Shown here: in pieces, positions 1 through 7,544 of the stretch
Layout: every line of letters starts with the position of its first letter
Position numbering within the stretch: position 1 is the first letter of the stretch
Assembly (NCBI GenBank): GCA_027294925.1
Contig: JAPULM010000589.1
Span: 1-16,362 of the forward strand
Length of the DNA: 16,362 nucleotides
Direction: 5' to 3'
Origin: a bacterium
GTDB lineage: Bacteria; Tectomicrobia; Entotheonellia; Entotheonellales; Entotheonellaceae
Translations under genes and position numbers: made by a program
Notes under the pieces: model-generated
What the model was told of the DNA's origin: nothing
Seen by the model: only the letters and a program-made list of their open reading frames with translations
Databases searched by the model: none

Positions 1-878
1 TCTGCAATAATTCGGGGGCCTGCCGGTGTACGCCGTGGGGTTGATGTTTGCCGACGTGTTTGCCGGCGGCCGCCTCTTGCCGTGGCTGGCGCTGAGGTCT
101 TTCTATCCTCACTGCCGACCTGGGCGAGTGCCTCTAGGGCCGATTGTAGCGACGTCACCATCTGATCGGCAGACGCGTATTGTAATGGGATGACCTTCAG
201 TGAAGCCGCTGGGGCTTTGATATCCAGGGCGCGGATGATTTTCAACAGCCGGGAAATATTCGAGGTGACATCAGTCAGAATTAAGGTGTTGGTCGGTGCG
301 TAAGCGAGCATACTGCTTTGTTTGGAAACCAATGGCGTGAGTAGCCCCCGAATTTCGTTTGCCTCGGCGTATTCCAGTGGAATCAGCTGCGTGACAAATT
401 CGTCACTGGTTGACGAGATTGGAAATTGGCTACCAATCGAGGTTGGTAGCGGGCGTCCCTTGATCTCTCGCGAAGGCACGATTTTGTTAATCGGCCCTTG
501 TCGTACGACGGCGAAGCCTTGGATTTCCAACATCGATAGAAAAACCTGATAGGCCTCGTCAAGACTCACCGGCTGTGGCGCAATAATAGTGATTTTACCT
601 CGCACTTTTTCATCGACCAGAAAGTTGCGGCCGGTCAGCTCACTCATGAGATTAATGATTTGTAAAATATCAGCATCTTTGAAGTTTAAATAGACTACTG
701 GTTCTGAAGACTCGCCCTGGTTGGTAAGGGCCGGTTTCACGGCAGAAGGCGTGCCTGTCGTTGTCGAATTAATACGCTCATCGGAGTCGATGCGAGCTGC
801 GTGAATTTGCCGCGGTTCCATGCTTAGCAGTACAGCTGTCAGCAATAATCCAAGCAGCACAGGCTTGTTGGCATGCAT
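1..878 (-). CDS. gspD: Type II secretion secretin GspD, N-terminal part (cut by the left edge)
   Basis: Outer-membrane secretin of type II secretion, the channel through which folded proteins leave the periplasm. I translated the frame by hand: it is open from the start to the window edge, giving 292 codons with no frameshift. Residues 1-27 are a signal peptide with a Leu-rich core. The N0 domain spans about 60-135 (VYLNFKDADI, LTGRNFLVDEKVRGKITI). N1 spans about 160-220 (TQLIPLEYAEANEI, APTNTLILTD). N2 starts near 228 (VIPLQYASADQM) and is interrupted by an Arg/Thr/Pro-rich linker at 253-288 before RIIAD, the usual restart of N2. The pore domain lies beyond the edge. I chose ATG 878 because GAGAGA lies 5-7 bases upstream; ATG 890 is in frame but has no clear ribosome site. 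It follows gspC by about 28 bases, so it is the last visible gene of the operon. Confidence 0.9.
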   Translation of the reverse strand, partial: MHANKPVLLGLLLTAVLLSMEPRQIHAARIDSDERINSTTTGTPSAVKPALTNQGESSEPVVYLNFKDADILQIINLMSELTGRNFLVDEKVRGKITIIAPQPVSLDEAYQVFLSMLEIQGFAVVRQGPINKIVPSREIKGRPLPTSIGSQFPISSTSDEFVTQLIPLEYAEANEIRGLLTPLVSKQSSMLAYAPTNTLILTDVTSNISRLLKIIRALDIKAPAASLKVIPLQYASADQMVTSLQSALEALAQVGSEDRKTSAPATARGGRRQTRRQTSTPRRTPAGPRIIA

Positions 879-906
879 AGATTCTCTCATTAACAAGGGG
901 TATGTG

Positions 907-1806
907 TTAACGAATTTCGTATGTGAGCGTTGTCACACGTTTACGTCGTAGGATTTTTAGCCGTACGGTCGATTCATTTTGCAACTGTTGAAAGGCCTGC
1001 AGCGCTTCATTTGGGGACGTAATGTCGAGACCATTTACTTTCTGCAGGACATCACCGTTTTGTACGCCAATTCGTTGGAGTAAACTACCGGCTCGCAGCC
1101 GGGTTAGACGGAAGCCTTGCGTTTGTCCCTGGACAACGTAAGGCACCACCCGTGCTTGATTCGACAGAGCACCAAGATCACTGAATTGTTCTAAAATTAG
1201 CTCGCGGCTGACGCGCCAGGTCGCATTATCAACCCTTATGATGCCCTCATCGCCCGTATCTTGGGAAGTCGCGGCAGAAGGTGATGGGTGCCGGGGACGC
1301 TTGAGTGTCTTGGGGCCACTGGATTCGTGTTGGAAACAAAGGGATTCATATTGCCTGTTTTTGTCAAATACAATACAGTTCGGATTTATTTCAACCACTA
1401 TTGCGCCTTGGATGTTATCGCCGACTTGGTACACGGTTTGTGCGCCGCGGTTGCTGAGGTCCTCAATAATGGCATAACGTTGATGGGAGGCACCCGTCGC
1501 GGCTCCGACCAACTTAAGCTTTAGCTCCGTAGCTTTAATAGGTTCCTCAGATGGTGGCGTGTCTTGTTTGGCCGCCTCTCCCTCTCGTGGTGGGCTGGCG
1601 TTGAAAATATTGCGTGTTGGGATAATCTGATACGTCTCAAATGCCGCTCGAGTCTGCCGGATAGGAGCCGCCCGAGCTTGTGTGGGTTGTGAAGCGATCG
1701 GCATGGCCAACTTATTGCTCAAGTATGACGTTACGATGTTGGCCGTGAGCACCGCCGCTAACGTCACCAGCAACATATAGGCGAGCCAAAAATACCGTTT
1801 CACCAT
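907..1806 (-). CDS. gspC: Type II secretion inner-membrane connector GspC with PDZ domain
   Basis: GspC links the inner-membrane platform to the GspD secretin. The 299-residue protein has the family layout. A short cytoplasmic tail is followed by one membrane helix at about 6-27. A homology region runs from about 60 to 160, with YQIIPTRNIFNA as the classic first element and LKLVGAATG, YAIIEDL and YQVGDNI in the beta-rich part. A C-terminal PDZ domain covers about 218-299 (GFRLTRLRAGSLLQRIGVQNGDVLQKVNG). A Pro/Ser-rich linker at about 162-185 separates the two. The start ATG overlaps the stop of the upstream TPR gene as TAATG, so translation is probably coupled; AGGA lies 8 bases upstream. The position directly before gspD matches its binding partner. 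Length and domains are normal for the family. Confidence 0.92.
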   Translation of the reverse strand: MVKRYFWLAYMLLVTLAAVLTANIVTSYLSNKLAMPIASQPTQARAAPIRQTRAAFETYQIIPTRNIFNASPPREGEAAKQDTPPSEEPIKATELKLKLVGAATGASHQRYAIIEDLSNRGAQTVYQVGDNIQGAIVVEINPNCIVFDKNRQYESLCFQHESSGPKTLKRPRHPSPSAATSQDTGDEGIIRVDNATWRVSRELILEQFSDLGALSNQARVVPYVVQGQTQGFRLTRLRAGSLLQRIGVQNGDVLQKVNGLDITSPNEALQAFQQLQNESTVRLKILRRKRVTTLTYEIR

Positions 1807-2750
1807 TACGAGGATCCTAAAAGTTGCCGCAGCTCTGGCGTGTTGCGGACACGGGTGAAATCCGCATCGGTTTGGGCCCAGTTACGGGCTCGAGGCTCAA
1901 TCGTCATGGCGTGCCTTAAATACTGTACGGCCGTTACACTGTCTCCGGCACGGGCATATACGCAGGCCAGGTTATAGTAAGCTAGACCGTATGTATAATC
2001 AGTGTTAACGGCTTGATGTAACGCTTCGCGAGCTTCCTCATCCATCTCTAGCTTTAAATAGGTGCTGCCCAGGTTGTTGCGCGCTTTTACGTCGTCCGGA
2101 TCGATTTTAAGTACTTGCTGAAAGTGGGCCAGCGCCTGATGGTATTTCTGCTGTTTATAATAGAGGTTGCCTAGCTTGTTACGGGCTTCTTTAAAGGTAG
2201 AGTCGAGCTTGACAGCCTGCTGCAAGAGGGTGACAGTCTGTAAGATCTGGCCGTTTTCTTGCAACCTGACGGCTTGCTGAAAAAGAATCTGAGCTTGGGG
2301 GCGTGTCTGGGTGTGCAACGGTTTTAATGCCGTAGAGGGCGTCAAATTCACTTGAGAGCGGGCAGGCTTTTGGCTTACCTCCTCCCTTGGGGCAGATAAA
2401 GGTTGAGGCAGGGGCAGGTCTGGCGGCGCCTTCACGGTAAAGTCTGAAAACCCCGTTAGCATTGGGGTTTGCGCGGCGCTGAGCAGTTTGGGAGTCTGAG
2501 GGGAATTCTGTGCTGGGGCCTGCCGTGCGGCGACCTGGTCTTTCCGTTCGACAGCTTGCTGTGTCGGTGCCATTAGCCACTTGTGCAATGTCATACCAGC
2601 GCCCAGAATGACCAAACACCCCAAACCGATGAGCCACCGTGTTGAGTACGAGCCTGGTTTTGGTAGATGCTGCCGATGTGGGCTAGACTGTGTTTCGTGG
2701 AGTAATTGCTCGCGCTGAGCTTTTTTTAACGCTTGGTTAATCATGCTCAT
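1806..2750 (-). CDS. Membrane-anchored TPR protein in the GspB position of the secretion operon
   Basis: A 314-residue protein beginning MSMINQALKKAQREQ, an N-terminal signature also seen at the start of GspB-like and related secretion or pilus proteins. One membrane helix at about 38-59 leaves a short cytoplasmic head and a periplasmic body. Residues 62-150 are a Pro/Gln/Ala-rich linker. About four TPR repeats follow at 154-287 (KARNNLGSTYLKLEMDEEA, LAYYNLACVYARAGD), ending in the WAQTDADFTRVRNTPELRQL tail common after TPR arrays. I chose ATG 2750 because it places the conserved MSMINQALKK motif first; an in-frame ATG at 2768 is possible but overlaps gspA by 32 bases rather than 14. GspB normally pairs with the GspA ATPase, so this is probably a TPR version of that partner. 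This role is inferred from position and topology; no canonical GspB C-terminal domain is visible. Confidence 0.82.
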   Translation of the reverse strand: MSMINQALKKAQREQLLHETQSSPHRQHLPKPGSYSTRWLIGLGCLVILGAGMTLHKWLMAPTQQAVERKDQVAARQAPAQNSPQTPKLLSAAQTPMLTGFSDFTVKAPPDLPLPQPLSAPREEVSQKPARSQVNLTPSTALKPLHTQTRPQAQILFQQAVRLQENGQILQTVTLLQQAVKLDSTFKEARNKLGNLYYKQQKYHQALAHFQQVLKIDPDDVKARNNLGSTYLKLEMDEEAREALHQAVNTDYTYGLAYYNLACVYARAGDSVTAVQYLRHAMTIEPRARNWAQTDADFTRVRNTPELRQLLGSS

Positions 2751-4815
2751 ATGACGTGTATTTCCCATCTATCTTAGATTCGGCCGCGATCAAAATGGCT
2801 AGCTGTTCTTGGGTGGCTAAGCGCTCGGCGACTTCATCGGCGGCTGATCGTTCAGTGAAGTGTCCTACACGTACGCGGTACCAAGTGCCTTGGCCGGGCA
2901 CTTGGGAAGGTTGTACCCACGTTGCATACCCTTCCTGGCTAAGTCGATTGCGTAATCGCTCGGCTTGCTCTGGTAAGCGAAAGCTGCCTACTTGTATGCT
3001 GTAACGGCGTATCGACGGTGCGGCACCTACGTCGACGGTGCTTCTGCTCTGATTTTGCTGTTGATCGTCTTGCCTCTGTGGCGGGGGGGCTTGGCGCGCT
3101 TCGTCAGCATGGTGAGGGTAGGGCGGTGTGTCGGCTCTCCAGGCAGATACTGGGATTCTTTGGAAATGAGACAGCACCATGAGCGTTTTTTGCCCTGCAT
3201 AGCCATCTGCGTCGAGTAGATGGTCGTGCTGAAATGCTTTCACTGCTTGCTCGGTATGGATGTCGAAGCGTCCCGAAGGCTTCTCATGTAAATAGCCTAA
3301 ATTGTTCAATATGTGTTGTAGGGCCAGCACTCGTGTACCGCGCATGCCCTGTTTTAACATCGGCACTAGACTGTCGGCCTGGTCGAGTGTTAGATAAAGT
3401 TTACCATACCAAATGCGACTCAGCTCTTGCAGGGGGACAGATTTTAAGCCTTCCGGCTCTTGATAGACTAAGATGTGATCCATAAAGCCTCTGACTACAA
3501 CCCAAAGCAAAGATGGTGCCTCTGCTGCTCGAGGGTGTACTTCAATCAAGCAAGGTCTTGATAGCCGGGTCAGTTGGGTTGGATTCCCCTGCAAAGGCTG
3601 CATGGCTAGAGCTGCATGGTTAGCGAATTGAATGAGTGGGGTCTCTTGCCACTGAGGCGCCTTGCCGGTCGAGGGCGTTGCAGCGCTACTGGCCTGCACC
3701 TTGAGTTGCCAGAGCTTCCGTGCTAGTGCCATATCTGACGCTTCTACATACGGTGGAGGGGGCGGTGTGACCGGTTCTAGCGTTAGCGCCACAGAGGCAA
3801 TTGGCGGTTGGGGGGAGGGGACAGAGGTGAGCAACGGTTGGGTGGCCGCTGGTGGCCGACCGAAGAGCTGGGTGCGAAGCTGTTCCCGATAAACGGATAT
3901 CGGCAACCATCCATTGGAAATACCCAGAAACGTCGCGCTGGCCAGAACACCTACGGTAATACTTGTAGGTATAGGGCGTAGGGAAAAACGGTGTGACCGT
4001 GCTGTTTGGCGGGCACCTTCTAAGTCGTTAATGCTTTGACGGACGATGCGCGCCGTGATGCGATGCGTGCCACGCACATATGCTGTGACCAGTATCCGGT
4101 CACAAAGCAAATTGAGCCGACGTGGAATACCGGCGCAGTGTTGGTATATGATGGAAAGTGCGCGGTATGTAAAAACAATCGCATTTGCCGCGCCGGCCAC
4201 ACTCAACCGATGCATAATGTACTGCAAGGTTTCCGAACGTGTTAGGCCGTTAATGTGATAGCGCACGGCGATGCGCTGATCAAGCTGCCGCATTTGAGGG
4301 GTTGCCAAGAGGTCGTGAAGTTCCGGCTGTCCAACCAGAATGACCTGCACGAGCTTGTCTCGTTCTGTTTCTAGGTTCGATAACATACGAAGTTGTTCGA
4401 GAACCCGAGGTTCTAAGTTCTGGGCCTCGTCGATTAAGACGATGGCATTACGGCCGTCGGTATATTCTTTCAACAGGTATTGGTTCAAGGCGTCAATATA
4501 GCCCTTACGGGTTGTCTTCTCAGCAGAAACTCCGAAATCATTGAGGATAGCCTGCAAAAGCTCTATTTCGTCGAGATAGGAATTAAAGATCAGAGCCGTT
4601 GATACGGTGTTATCCAGGCGATCCATTAGGGTCCTGCATAGAATCGTTTTGCCTGTCCCCACCTCACCGGTAATTTCAATAAAGCCCTTACGTTGATGAA
4701 TGCCGTAGAGCAGGCTGCTCAGCGCCTCTTCGTGCTGCGGGCTAAGGAACAAAAAGCGCGGGTCAGGAGTAATGCTGAAAGGTTGTTCCCGCAGGTTGAA
4801 AAACCGTAAATACAC
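2737..4815 (-). CDS. gspA: GspA/ExeA-type AAA ATPase fused to C39-like, peptidoglycan-binding and SPOR domains
   Basis: ExeA/GspA proteins use ATP and bind peptidoglycan to let the secretin assemble through the cell wall. Domains in this 692-residue protein, in order: ExeA-type AAA ATPase at 1-270, opening MYLRFFNLREQPFSITPDPRF, with Walker A GEVGTGKT (50-57) and Walker B AIVLIDEAQ (124-132); a membrane helix at about 284-303; a Pro-rich linker at 320-360; a degenerate C39-peptidase-like region at about 405-480 (LLWVVVRGFMDHILVYQEPE, IWYGKLYLTL) as in GspA; a PG_binding_1 domain at about 485-553 (MRGTRVLALQHILNNLGYL, GRFDIHTEQAVKAFQ); a Pro/Gln linker; and a SPOR domain at about 603-677 (YSIQVGSFRLPEQAERLR, YRVRVGHF). 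The start is GTG, with AAAGG about 10 bases upstream. SPOR domains bind denuded septal glycan, so there are two wall-binding modules. First gene of the operon; its promoter is at 4889-4918. Confidence 0.9.
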   Translation of the reverse strand: MYLRFFNLREQPFSITPDPRFLFLSPQHEEALSSLLYGIHQRKGFIEITGEVGTGKTILCRTLMDRLDNTVSTALIFNSYLDEIELLQAILNDFGVSAEKTTRKGYIDALNQYLLKEYTDGRNAIVLIDEAQNLEPRVLEQLRMLSNLETERDKLVQVILVGQPELHDLLATPQMRQLDQRIAVRYHINGLTRSETLQYIMHRLSVAGAANAIVFTYRALSIIYQHCAGIPRRLNLLCDRILVTAYVRGTHRITARIVRQSINDLEGARQTARSHRFSLRPIPTSITVGVLASATFLGISNGWLPISVYREQLRTQLFGRPPAATQPLLTSVPSPQPPIASVALTLEPVTPPPPPYVEASDMALARKLWQLKVQASSAATPSTGKAPQWQETPLIQFANHAALAMQPLQGNPTQLTRLSRPCLIEVHPRAAEAPSLLWVVVRGFMDHILVYQEPEGLKSVPLQELSRIWYGKLYLTLDQADSLVPMLKQGMRGTRVLALQHILNNLGYLHEKPSGRFDIHTEQAVKAFQHDHLLDADGYAGQKTLMVLSHFQRIPVSAWRADTPPYPHHADEARQAPPPQRQDDQQQNQSRSTVDVGAAPSIRRYSIQVGSFRLPEQAERLRNRLSQEGYATWVQPSQVPGQGTWYRVRVGHFTERSAADEVAERLATQEQLAILIAAESKIDGKYTSYEHD

Positions 4816-4888
4816 CTGGGTGTTGCCTTTCTGATGGACCCATAAAGGAGGGTGAATACTAACATAACCTACTGAGAGTATTGCAGAA

Positions 4889-4918
4889 AATGTAAAGGAT
4901 TCAGCGCTGAGTTGTCAA
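4889..4918 (-). promoter_or_regulatory. Candidate sigma70 promoter of the gsp operon with a palindrome in the spacer
   Basis: Read on the minus strand: TTGACA (a perfect -35 at 4918-4913), an 18-base spacer and TACATT (4894-4889, four of six consensus bases). This leaves a leader of roughly 65-70 bases before the GTG of gspA. The spacer contains the perfect 10-base palindrome TCAGCGCTGA at 4901-4910, which could be an operator. The promoter assignment rests on consensus matching and position only. Confidence 0.5.
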
Positions 4919-4964
4919 GGGCCGGAGGTTTGCACCTATCATTGTGGTACCCGGGGTTAATTTT

Positions 4965-6710
4965 TTAAACAGCCTCTGATGAGCTGGTGGGTCGTATCGC
5001 GCGTAATTGTAGCTCGACCTCATAACGTCCCTGCCAGGTATTAATGGCGGGGGCAAAGGCCAAATCAACGGCCGGCGCATCGGCCAGGGGGAGAACTTGG
5101 TCAGCCATATTGAACGCAATGACGTCCCGTATCGCGCCATGCTGCACGGCTTGAAATCGGACATGCTGACCGTGCTGTCCAAGTTGACGTGGAGATGCAA
5201 CGATTTGGACGCCTGGAGCGCAAAAGGTAGGGGTCGGGTTGCCAGGGCCGTGGGGCGCGAGGTTAGCCAATTGCTCGATCAGATCGAGGCTAAGTTCGGA
5301 TAGGGTGACGGTGGCGTCGAGACGGAGAATTGGGCGTAGATCCTCAGGGCTCAGAGTATCTTCGGCAAAGCGGATGAAGGCTTCTTGGAGGTCAGGCAGA
5401 TGGGCCACGTCCATGCTTAAACCGGCAGCATATTTATGACCGCCAAAGCGTTTGAGCCAGCGGGCGCAGTGTTGTAACCCTTGGTATAGATCGAAATTTG
5501 GGATGCTGCGGCCTGACCCACGAGCCGTATCGCCTTCGATTTGCAAGAGGAAGGTTGGGCGATGATATGTCTCTGCCACTCTGGCGGCAACAATGCCGAC
5601 TACACCGTGGTGCCAATCCGGCGCACCCAGCACGATGGCGGCGGGCGGACGACCGTCGTAATAGCGCGCAATTTGTTCGTGAACGGTCGTTTCAATTGAT
5701 TGCTGGAGGGCGCGCCGCTGTTGGTTTATCGAATCCAGACTTTGTGCTAGGCGGTCGGCTTCGATAGGGTCAACTGCTGTCAACAGGGCGACGCTTTCTA
5801 GCGCTGAAGCCAGTCGGCCGCTGGCATTCAGCCGCGGTGCAAGCTGAAATCCCACTTCACCGGCTGTGGCAGGCTTACCTTCGCGCTGACTAATTCGGCG
5901 TAAGGCCTGTAAGCCAGGTTTGCGTGTTTGGCTTAGCTCTTGTAGACCATGATACACCAGAATTCGATTTTCGCCTTGCAATGAGGTGACATCCGCGATT
6001 GTGCCTAGGGCTACCAAGTCCAGATGCCGTTTTAAATTAGGTAGTGGGTGCTTGACCCAGTTGGCTTGGCGTAATGCCGCGCGTAATGCCGTTATAAGCT
6101 TGAAAGCCACCCCCACCCCGCACAACCCTTTGTTGGGGTAGCTACAAGCCGGCTGGTGCGGATTGAGCAGAGCCCAGGCATCGGGTAAGACGCCGTCAGG
6201 CGGCAAATGGTGATCGGTGATGATGACATCAATGCCGAGACGGCGTGCGAGAGCAACTTCGTCAACGGCTGTGACGCCGCAATCTACCGTTAGGAGGACA
6301 CGGATACCGCGTTTAGCTAGTTGCTCAATAGCGGTTGCATGCAAGCCATAGCCTTCGCCTGAGCGTTCGGGGATGTGATAGGGTACAGCCATGCCCAACT
6401 CACGAAAGAACATCACCAAGAGGGAAGTCGCCGTGGCGCCATCGACGTCGTAATCGCCATAGATGGCGATGGATTCGTTATGTTGCAAGGCCGTGAGCAG
6501 ACGTTGTACGGCACGCTCCATGCCGTGCAGTAGAAATGGATCCAGTAGATCGTGCAAGGACGGGGAAAGAAACGCTTCGGCCGCATCGGCATTTGTAATA
6601 CCCCGATTGATCAGCAGCTGACAGAGCAACGGTGGTAAATTGGTAACCGTGGCGAGCGAATGCTGCAGGTCGGGATTGGGGTCATTTACGTGCCATCGAG
6701 CAGGCGTCAT
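4965..6710 (-). CDS. recJ: Single-stranded-DNA-specific 5'-3' exonuclease RecJ
   Basis: RecJ degrades single-stranded DNA 5' to 3' in recombination, mismatch and base-excision repair, using metal ions held by DHH-family motifs. All are present in this 581-residue product: GDYDVDG (85-91), VDCGVT (142-147), ITDHHLPPDG (164-173, the DHH motif), GVGVAFKL (198-205) and GTIADV (236-241). The DHHA1 domain follows at about 355-440 with the GGHKYAAG motif (423-430). A C-terminal OB-like domain ends the protein (LAPHGPGNPTPTF, RFQAVQHG). Length is close to bacterial RecJ. I chose ATG 6710 because AGGTGG lies 6 bases upstream; a longer frame from 6740 would overlap the preceding gene. It starts 10 bases after the stop of the cytochrome lipoprotein, so the two are almost certainly co-transcribed. 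Confidence 0.96.
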   Translation of the reverse strand: MTPARWHVNDPNPDLQHSLATVTNLPPLLCQLLINRGITNADAAEAFLSPSLHDLLDPFLLHGMERAVQRLLTALQHNESIAIYGDYDVDGATATSLLVMFFRELGMAVPYHIPERSGEGYGLHATAIEQLAKRGIRVLLTVDCGVTAVDEVALARRLGIDVIITDHHLPPDGVLPDAWALLNPHQPACSYPNKGLCGVGVAFKLITALRAALRQANWVKHPLPNLKRHLDLVALGTIADVTSLQGENRILVYHGLQELSQTRKPGLQALRRISQREGKPATAGEVGFQLAPRLNASGRLASALESVALLTAVDPIEADRLAQSLDSINQQRRALQQSIETTVHEQIARYYDGRPPAAIVLGAPDWHHGVVGIVAARVAETYHRPTFLLQIEGDTARGSGRSIPNFDLYQGLQHCARWLKRFGGHKYAAGLSMDVAHLPDLQEAFIRFAEDTLSPEDLRPILRLDATVTLSELSLDLIEQLANLAPHGPGNPTPTFCAPGVQIVASPRQLGQHGQHVRFQAVQHGAIRDVIAFNMADQVLPLADAPAVDLAFAPAINTWQGRYEVELQLRAIRPTSSSEAV

Positions 6711-6720
6711 GAGTGTCCAC

Positions 6721-7044
6721 CTACCCTTTGTCCTGGGCAATTTGACTTGGCCAAAGGGTCTTACGCCGCTTCATCCCCCATGTGTCTTCGCGCACGAGAT
6801 GACAAACACGGCATTCAATTGTGGTGCTATAGGGGGCACGGTCGTACAGAGCACCGACGCGAGGGGTGTGTTGCTTTGGATCGAAGGCGCGGTGGATATG
6901 ACAACTCTGGCAGTATTCCGTTATGACTTCGTTATTTTCCTCTGGTGCTAGACGTCCACCAAGTGCCAGTTCAAGAATATCTGGCCGACAGGCCAGCAGA
7001 CTTAAAAGTATCCCAATTGACCCAAATAAGCGTACGAGACGCAC
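6721..7044 (-). CDS. Small diheme cytochrome c-like lipoprotein
   Basis: A 107-residue exported lipoprotein. The N-terminus has basic residues, a hydrophobic stretch and the lipobox LLAC, with the lipidated Cys at 19. Two CxxCH haem-attachment motifs follow: CQSCH (45-49) and CRVCH (78-82). Extra histidines (51 and 59) could be axial ligands. This suggests a small periplasmic, membrane-tethered electron carrier with two c-type haems; I do not recognise a named family. The start is GTG, with GGAAGG about 11 bases upstream; no in-frame ATG lies nearby. It sits 45 bases after the end of tRNA-Gly and 10 bases before recJ, so it probably shares their transcript. A functional link to RecJ is not evident. 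The haem motifs and lipobox are clear; the redox partner is unknown. Confidence 0.8.
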   Translation of the reverse strand: MRLVRLFGSIGILLSLLACRPDILELALGGRLAPEENNEVITEYCQSCHIHRAFDPKQHTPRVGALYDRAPYSTTIECRVCHLVREDTWGMKRRKTLWPSQIAQDKG

Positions 7045-7089
7045 AAGTCATCTTACCTTCCATTAGCGGGGGGACGGAGGCGAGAGGAG

Positions 7090-7161
<72 letters not shown>

Positions 7162-7189
7162 TTGGGCTATCGAGTGATCAACCTCAACT

Positions 7190-7218
7190 ACGATACATAA
7201 CTTGATGACAGCTGTCAA
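7190..7218 (-). promoter_or_regulatory. Candidate sigma70 promoter for tRNA-Gly and the downstream cytochrome and recJ genes
   Basis: Read on the minus strand: TTGACA (7218-7213, perfect -35), a 17-base spacer and TATCGT (7195-7190, four of six). The predicted start lies about 20 bases before the tRNA 5' end. The -35 box overlaps the 12-base palindrome TGACAGCTGTCA at 7206-7217. No other good promoter was seen between here and recJ. Confidence 0.5.
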
Positions 7219-7281
7219 ATGGTAAGGTGTCTCAGACTTACCCCAAGGTCAAATCTGCTGTTGTGCGGTGTGTTTTGACCT
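7206..7281. repeat. Cluster of three dyad-symmetric elements
   Basis: Element 1 is the perfect 12-base palindrome TGACAGCTGTCA (7206-7217). Element 2 is an imperfect dyad with outer arms GGTAA (7221-7225) and TTACC (7238-7242) around inner arms GTCT (7229-7232) and AGAC (7234-7237). Element 3 is AGGTCAAA (7246-7253) and its exact reverse complement TTTGACCT (7274-7281), 20 bases apart. The core TTTGAC occurs three times, once in element 1 and in both arms of element 3. These could be protein-binding sites for the divergent genes or RNA hairpins; the function is unknown. Confidence 0.45.
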
Positions 7282-7544
7282 ACCTATTTCTATCTCGGGG
7301 CGTACAACATGAGCGGTTATTTGTTGGGCTGCCTGTTGGCAAGGCATTACCCTGTAGGACGAGGAAGACGTTAAGTCTGACTGAAAATAAGGAATTTTTT
7401 GTGAGCTGTCGATAAGACGCCAATGCTGATGTGTTCAGTCTCGATGTGTAAATCGTGATGCGTATTGCCAGCGACGATATAGAAAGCGACGAATACGGCC
7501 GAACATCGTCCGGAGTGTTTGAGCACCGGATTAGGAGTTAGACT

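Larger units (their letters stand above)
7162..7544. other. Gene-free stretch between divergent tRNA-Gly and the cyclic-di-GMP regulator
   Basis: About 380 bases with no convincing gene. The part next to the tRNA holds its promoter and three dyads (listed separately). The rest, 7282-7544, shows no riboswitch core or coding signal that I can support. It ends in TTAGGAG, the ribosome site of the following gene. I could not place a confident promoter for that gene. Confidence 0.6.

Noticed and set aside
1..890. Possible frameshift or pseudogene in gspD, because of the unusual basic linker near the edge
   Set aside because: Hand translation shows one open frame from N0 through N1 to the RIIAD restart of N2, so the gene is intact as far as visible.
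4919..4964. Terminator after recJ, suggested by a T-rich run next to CCCGGG
   Set aside because: CCCGGG is a plain palindrome without a loop, and on the transcribed strand the run is of A and precedes it.
7227..7415. Plus-strand frame of 62 codons in the tRNA/regulator gap
   Set aside because: It has a GTG start with no ribosome site, no recognisable motif, and overlaps the dyad cluster.
7282..7544. Cyclic-di-GMP riboswitch in front of the GGDEF/EAL gene
   Set aside because: I could not find the conserved GEMM core or tetraloop-receptor pattern.
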